This document shows positions 59,806 to 64,000 of a stretch of DNA of 64,000 bases, piece by piece. The translations under genes were made by a program, and so were the position numbers. This DNA comes from Croceimicrobium hydrocarbonivorans (GTDB lineage Bacteria > Bacteroidota > Bacteroidia > Flavobacteriales > Schleiferiaceae): the NCBI RefSeq assembly GCF_014524565.1, contig NZ_CP060139.1, positions 124,001-188,000 on the forward strand, read 5' to 3'. The first letter of the stretch is position 1; every line of letters starts with the position of its first letter. The notes below the pieces were generated by a model that saw nothing but the letters and a program-made list of their open reading frames with translations, did no database searches and was not told the origin of the DNA.

Positions 59806-61834
59806 GTAATTCTATCAAACCTGCACGACGCAATAAAGCCTCTGGATCGGGATCTTTTCCTCGAAAGCGCTTGTATAATACTGCAGGATGTTCGGATCCG
59901 CCTGAAGCTAATAAATCGCGGAACTTTTGGGCCGTTTCGGTATCAAAGAGGCCTTTTTCTTTGAAAAGTTCAAAGGCATCGGCATCCAGCACCTCAGCCC
60001 ATTTATAGCTGTAATAACCTGCGGAGTATCCACCTTGAAAGATATGACTAAAACTGCAGGACATATTGGTTTCATCCTGAGCAGGGAAAAGCGCAGTTTC
60101 GGCAAAAACGCTTTCTTCCAGTTCTGCTACCGTATCATGCTCAGGCAAACCATTGTGCCAGGCCATATCCAGCTTAGCAAAACCAACCTGACGGATGGTA
60201 GCATAGCCTTCCATAAAGGTGGCCGACTCTTTTAATTTATCTACCCATTCGGCGGGCAAGGCACTCCCATTTTCAAAGTGATGTGCGAACAAATCCAGGC
60301 ATTCTTTCTCATAGCACCAATTCTCCATGATCTGGGAAGGTAATTCCACAAAATCCCAATACACATTGGTTCCACTTAAGCTGGCATATTTTCCTTTGGC
60401 CAGAATGCCATGTAAGCTATGTCCAAACTCGTGAAACAAGGTAAGAACCTCATTAAAGGTTAATAAGGAGGGAGTCGTTTTTCCGGGCTTAGTGAAATTA
60501 CAAACGATGCTCACATGCGGGCGTTGATCACCATCTTTGGTGAGCTTTTGACTGCGGTAGGATGTCATCCAGGCACCATTACGCTTGCCTTCACGAGGGA
60601 AGAAATCGGCATAGAAAATGGCTAAATGACTGCCATCAGAGTTCTTTACCTCATAGGTAACCACATCCGGATGGTATTTCTGAATATCGCTGCGTTCTTC
60701 GAAGCTAATACCATAGAGTTTATTGGCTACCGCAAAGGCTCCTTCAATCACTCTATTTAATTCGAAATAAGGCTTAAGCTTATTATCATCTATCTCAAAT
60801 CGCTCTTGCTTGAGCTTTTCTTGATAATAGTTCAAGTCCCAACGCTCCAGTTTATCAATGCCATCTTTAGCCTTGGCATAGGCTTCCAGTTCGCTGAGCT
60901 CGCTTTGAGCCGCTGGTAAAGCTACCTCTTGCAGTTTGGCCAGAAAATCATTTACCTCTTGCGGGCTGCGTGCCATACGTTCGGATAGGATATAATCAGC
61001 ATGGCTTTTATAACCCAGTAATTCTGCACGCTCTTGGCGGAGCTTTACGATGCGCAATACACTCTCTTGATTATCGTATTCATCGCCTTTAAAGGCTTTG
61101 CTGCCGAATGCCAATTGAAGCTTTTTACGCAAGTCCCGATTTTGAGCATAGGTCATTACCGGAATATAACTGGGGGCTTGTAGGCCGATGAAGTACTTAC
61201 CTTCCTGACCTTTAGCTGATGCTTCCTCAGCGGCAGCTTCCAGGGCATAGTCTGGTAATCCGATTAATTCTTCTTTATTTAAAAAGAGTTCGTAGCGATT
61301 AGTTTCTGCCAATACATTCTCTCCAAACTGCAGGCTTTGTTGGGCTAATTGCTGATCAATCTCACGTAGGCGTTTCTGGGCTTTGGCTTCCAGCTTAGCT
61401 CCATTTCGCTCAAAAGAACGATAGGACTTATCCAAAAGCATTTGATCTTCCTGATCCAAAAGCTCACGATTCGCTTCTTGATAAACCGTTTTAACACGAT
61501 CGAAAAGCACCGGGTTTAAGAGAATGTCGTTTCGGTATTCACTCAAGAGAGGAGAGAAATCACGCGCGAGCATCTGAATTTCCTCATTAGTTTCAGCCGA
61601 ATTAAGATTGAAGAAAATCTCCGCAATACGGCCAACTCTTTCCCCTGCCTCCTCTAGGGCGATAATGGTATTGGAAAAGTTAGGAGCTTCAGACTGATCA
61701 CAAATGGCTTGTATCTCAGCTAAACCTTCTTGTATTGCCTCTTTGAGTGCTGGAAGAAAATGCTCGGTTTTAATTTCTTCAAAAGGTGCAGTACCAAAGG
61801 GCGTATTGAAATCCTTTAATAAGGGATTAGTCAT
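59798..61834 (-). CDS. M3 family metallopeptidase (oligopeptidase A / dipeptidyl carboxypeptidase type)
   Basis: A 678-residue cytosolic zinc peptidase. The active-site motif is LFHEFGHSLHG (HExxH), preceded by TFNEVLT and followed by VELPSQIMENW with the third zinc ligand; the substrate-binding GYSAGYYSYKWAEVLDADAF is the usual C-terminal signature. Length and the start (NPLLKDFNTPFGTAPF) match oligopeptidase A/Dcp enzymes, which trim short peptides. It has its own -7 box and begins the operon that runs to 55730. Confidence 0.93.
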   Translation of the reverse strand: MTNPLLKDFNTPFGTAPFEEIKTEHFLPALKEAIQEGLAEIQAICDQSEAPNFSNTIIALEEAGERVGRIAEIFFNLNSAETNEEIQMLARDFSPLLSEYRNDILLNPVLFDRVKTVYQEANRELLDQEDQMLLDKSYRSFERNGAKLEAKAQKRLREIDQQLAQQSLQFGENVLAETNRYELFLNKEELIGLPDYALEAAAEEASAKGQEGKYFIGLQAPSYIPVMTYAQNRDLRKKLQLAFGSKAFKGDEYDNQESVLRIVKLRQERAELLGYKSHADYILSERMARSPQEVNDFLAKLQEVALPAAQSELSELEAYAKAKDGIDKLERWDLNYYQEKLKQERFEIDDNKLKPYFELNRVIEGAFAVANKLYGISFEERSDIQKYHPDVVTYEVKNSDGSHLAIFYADFFPREGKRNGAWMTSYRSQKLTKDGDQRPHVSIVCNFTKPGKTTPSLLTFNEVLTLFHEFGHSLHGILAKGKYASLSGTNVYWDFVELPSQIMENWCYEKECLDLFAHHFENGSALPAEWVDKLKESATFMEGYATIRQVGFAKLDMAWHNGLPEHDTVAELEESVFAETALFPAQDETNMSCSFSHIFQGGYSAGYYSYKWAEVLDADAFELFKEKGLFDTETAQKFRDLLASGGSEHPAVLYKRFRGKDPDPEALLRRAGLIELHG

Positions 61835-61851
61835 GCTTAAAAATATTTCCG

Positions 61852-61859
61852 CAAAGGTA
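61852..61859 (-). promoter_or_regulatory. -7 promoter box TACCTTTG for the M3 peptidase operon
   Basis: Exact consensus match on the minus strand, 17 nt before the ATG at 61834. Confidence 0.65.
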
Positions 61860-61925
61860 GCATCCCCGTCTTTGGAAGCAATAGTCTTGATATGAGCCTA
61901 TCGACGATTTTGATAATGCCTAATG

Positions 61926-61933
61926 TAAATTTG
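61926..61933 (+). promoter_or_regulatory. -7 promoter box TAAATTTG for the DinB-like gene
   Basis: Exact consensus match that ends 5 nt before the ATG at 61939, so the transcript may be leaderless. Confidence 0.55.
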
Positions 61934-61938
61934 CAGCC

Positions 61939-62505
61939 ATGAAAGCACAGGAAGCACAAGCGCATTTAAATCAGCTTTGGCAAAAGGCCCAAAAGCAATT
62001 AGAAGAACTGTTTTATTACAGTGAGGAAGAAGATCTTAAAAAACGCCTGGACCCCAAATCCTGGTCGGTTACCGAAGTGCTATTTCATATCAACCTCTTA
62101 AATGAGAGCTACCTCAAGAACATGCCTAATATCGAAAGCTTAGCTGATGCGGATGGCAATCGCAGTCTTAAACGAAGCTTTGTAGGTCGTAAATTGGAGA
62201 AGTCCATGGCTTTAAAGCCTGATGGTAGTATAGCAAAGAAGTATAAAACGCCTTCGCTTAGTGATCCCATTGCCGCTCAAAAACGTGGCCATGCAGCGGT
62301 AGAACAAGTGATCTTCCGTGAAATTGTTGAGGATTTAAAAACCATCAAGCAATACATCGACATTTTAGATGGCAAGGCTCTGGAGAAAAGCAAGGTTCCT
62401 ACCCTCTTCCCTATTTTAAAAGTAAATGCTGCGGATAGTCTTTTCATTTTACTAAAACATGAACTTAGACATATCGCCCAAGCAAAGCGCATAATGCAAG
62501 GCTAG
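61939..62505 (+). CDS. DinB-like superfamily protein
   Basis: A 188-residue soluble four-helix-bundle protein. The three metal-binding histidines of the DinB/YfiT fold are suggested by FHINLLNESYL near residue 50 and HELRHIAQAKRI near 173. Members act as metal-dependent thiol transferases or have unknown roles. The fold is better supported than the function. A bidirectional terminator follows at 62527. Confidence 0.8.
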   Translation: MKAQEAQAHLNQLWQKAQKQLEELFYYSEEEDLKKRLDPKSWSVTEVLFHINLLNESYLKNMPNIESLADADGNRSLKRSFVGRKLEKSMALKPDGSIAKKYKTPSLSDPIAAQKRGHAAVEQVIFREIVEDLKTIKQYIDILDGKALEKSKVPTLFPILKVNAADSLFILLKHELRHIAQAKRIMQG

Positions 62506-62526
62506 TAGGCAAAATATAAAGGCATA

Positions 62527-62562
62527 AAAAAAGCCGTCTCGGTACTACCAAGACGGCTTTTC
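62527..62562. terminator. Bidirectional terminator between converging genes
   Basis: AAAAAGCCGTCT faces AGACGGCTTTT around a short loop with a further CC/GG pair, so both strands give a GC-rich hairpin followed by T. It serves the DinB-like gene and the PorP/SprF-SPOR gene. Confidence 0.9.
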
Positions 62563-62584
62563 TATTTTGCTAAAAGCTCGAGGC

Positions 62585-64000
62585 TTATTTTACAATCTTA
62601 ATCCAAAGATCTCCAGTATAAGAACCATTCAGTCGGCTAGACTTAGCTTGGTCTGCTTGCTGATAGTTGGTAAACTTATACAGGTAAACATAGAAGAAAT
62701 TATTGCTAGGATCTTGGAAGATCTGAGCGTCAATTCCTTGACTGTTTAAGCGGTTTTTCAAGCGAGTGGCATTGCCTTGCTCACCAAATACACCAGCAGT
62801 AACATAGTATCCTGGTGAACCTGGGCTCACATTAGAAGCTCTGTTCTCAGGAGCATAATCCTGTGGATTGGTATTGCCGGTATTACCCGTATTCGGGTTG
62901 TTGTTATCCGGCTGGTAATTGTTGTTCGGGTTGTTATTCATGTTCTGATCACGCTGATTCTGCAGATCGCGCATGGTATTTCCACCCTGATTACCACCTT
63001 GGTTTCCACCATTATTGGTTTGGTTGTTAGGAGCATTATTCTGAGCATCCTGACGCATACGTTCTAACTCGGCCTCCATTTTCTTTTTCTCTTCTTCCAG
63101 AGATTTGGCCAATTCGTCTTTGTAATTGTCTTTAAACTCTTTAATCTTCTCGTCAATAGTTTCTTCAGTTTCATCACGCTGACGACGAAGATCATGCTTA
63201 ATGCGTTTCACTTCATTCTCCAAACGCTCATTCTCCTTATTACTACCGAAGCGATAAGTCAACATAAACTCATGACTGGTACCAAAGCTACTAGCGTAGG
63301 TATTAGTAGAAAAGTCATAAGCATACCCAAGAGTTAATTGCTCAGATAAGTTTAAACCGATATTGGCAGTTACTCCATAGCTAGAACGATACATAGCACC
63401 TACATAACCGTATTCTACCATATTGTAAAGCAATCCTGCATCAATTTGTACGGGTACTCCTTCTGCAGCACGAACCATAGCCATGGGGCTAAGAATTTGC
63501 TTATCGCCAGCGAATTTGAAATCGTACTGAGCAGATACTACATAGTGACGAATCAAATTATAGTTGATATCACTAGGATTAGTAGCGTAAACAATGCTCT
63601 CACTAAAAATCTGAGGAGCGGCAAAACCCAAGGTAAAATCGCGAACCATTAAGCTTAAGCCCAGGTTCATATCGAAGGTACCACGGTTAGGTGCTACAAC
63701 GGTGAATACATCACCAGCATCGCGAGCTCTAACCCCACTTTGATCAATAGTCTGATTGATATAACCAGCACCTAAACCTCCAGAAAGGCTAATATCCTTA
63801 GTTAACTGTACGTGATAAGCATAATTACCATACACACCTAAACGGCTCAGGATATCGGTTTTATCGGAGAATCCATACACACTCCAACCAACACTTCCAT
63901 CATTCATGGCACCGTTTACAGCTAATGCAGAAGTTTCGGGAGAACCCTGGATTCCGCTCCACTGACGACGGTGTAAAATAGTGGCTTCGGTTACTCCTCC
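62585..64000 (-). CDS. PorP/SprF family barrel fused to coiled coil and SPOR domain (5' end outside window)
   Basis: The frame is open to base 64000; the upstream residues read ATILHRRQWSGIQGSPET, the well-known N-terminal region of PorP/SprF type IX secretion membrane proteins, so the ATG at 63907 is internal. In the visible 471 residues an outer-membrane barrel (to about 260) is followed by a long charged coiled coil (about 265-330), an Asn/Gly/Gln-rich linker of about 85 residues, and a C-terminal SPOR domain (YYVTAGVFGEQGNATRLKNRL) that binds peptidoglycan. It would tie an outer-membrane barrel to the cell wall, perhaps near the T9SS or gliding apparatus (inference). Confidence 0.88.
   Translation of the reverse strand, partial: GGVTEATILHRRQWSGIQGSPETSALAVNGAMNDGSVGWSVYGFSDKTDILSRLGVYGNYAYHVQLTKDISLSGGLGAGYINQTIDQSGVRARDAGDVFTVVAPNRGTFDMNLGLSLMVRDFTLGFAAPQIFSESIVYATNPSDINYNLIRHYVVSAQYDFKFAGDKQILSPMAMVRAAEGVPVQIDAGLLYNMVEYGYVGAMYRSSYGVTANIGLNLSEQLTLGYAYDFSTNTYASSFGTSHEFMLTYRFGSNKENERLENEVKRIKHDLRRQRDETEETIDEKIKEFKDNYKDELAKSLEEEKKKMEAELERMRQDAQNNAPNNQTNNGGNQGGNQGGNTMRDLQNQRDQNMNNNPNNNYQPDNNNPNTGNTGNTNPQDYAPENRASNVSPGSPGYYVTAGVFGEQGNATRLKNRLNSQGIDAQIFQDPSNNFFYVYLYKFTNYQQADQAKSSRLNGSYTGDLWIKIVK

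Overview
The window is a dense, plasmid-free-looking piece of chromosome from a member of the Bacteroidota, most likely a marine Flavobacteriales (Cryomorphaceae/Schleiferiaceae-like; the rank is inference). Supporting signs are type IX secretion (T9SS) sorting domains, a PorP/SprF protein, a TonB receptor followed by a DUF4249 lipoprotein, a PadR-PspC pair, DUF2200, the block ftsK-lolA-lptFG-ribB, and the Bacteroidota -7 promoter box TAnnTTTG in front of many genes. I see no rRNA, tRNA, CRISPR array, insertion sequence or phage gene.

1-18.6 kb: end of a DUF4252-like gene, PadR regulator and PspC membrane protein; a Tat-type HiPIP lipoprotein; a LytTR regulator, serine hydrolase and lipocalin-like protein; thioredoxin; a pair of sensor kinases without a classical output domain; a PLP decarboxylase; a glycosyltransferase; the muramidase NamZ back-to-back with a LolE-type permease; a CBS-domain cysteine/cystathionine synthase with a cytosolic BtuF-like protein; a hybrid kinase; pyrD.

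18.6-36.9 kb: smpB, DUF1361, folD, ffh, argS-arginase, a methyltransferase, an autoregulated-looking SatD-DUF3307 pair, a secreted unknown, TonB receptor plus DUF4249 lipoprotein, then ftsK, lolA and lptF/G.

36.9-46 kb: envelope polysaccharide genes. Two glycosyltransferases lie between lptF/G and ribB; a second tightly coupled set holds a nucleotidyltransferase, Wzz-like protein, O-antigen ligase-like protein and methyltransferase, with a convergent epimerase.

46-64 kb: DUF2200, a membrane unknown, a T9SS-exported vanadium-haloperoxidase-like enzyme, another T9SS cargo, a TetR-controlled steroid-type oxidoreductase operon (KstD-like flavoprotein and two SDRs), BI-1, SRPBCC, GNAT, a 2-hydroxyacid dehydrogenase, an outer-membrane barrel, mgtE, rsmA, an M3 peptidase, dinB-like, and a PorP/SprF barrel fused to a SPOR domain, cut by the window end.

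The most interesting items are the SatD-DUF3307 pair with a concentric double palindrome over its promoter (SatD's N-terminus shows motifs reminiscent of class III nucleotide cyclases), the TetR/KstD/SDR regulon with a clear 23-bp operator, a RibBA whose GTP cyclohydrolase II half has lost its zinc cysteines, the PorP/SprF-SPOR fusion, and seven of twelve convergent gene pairs that share exactly four bases across their stop codons.
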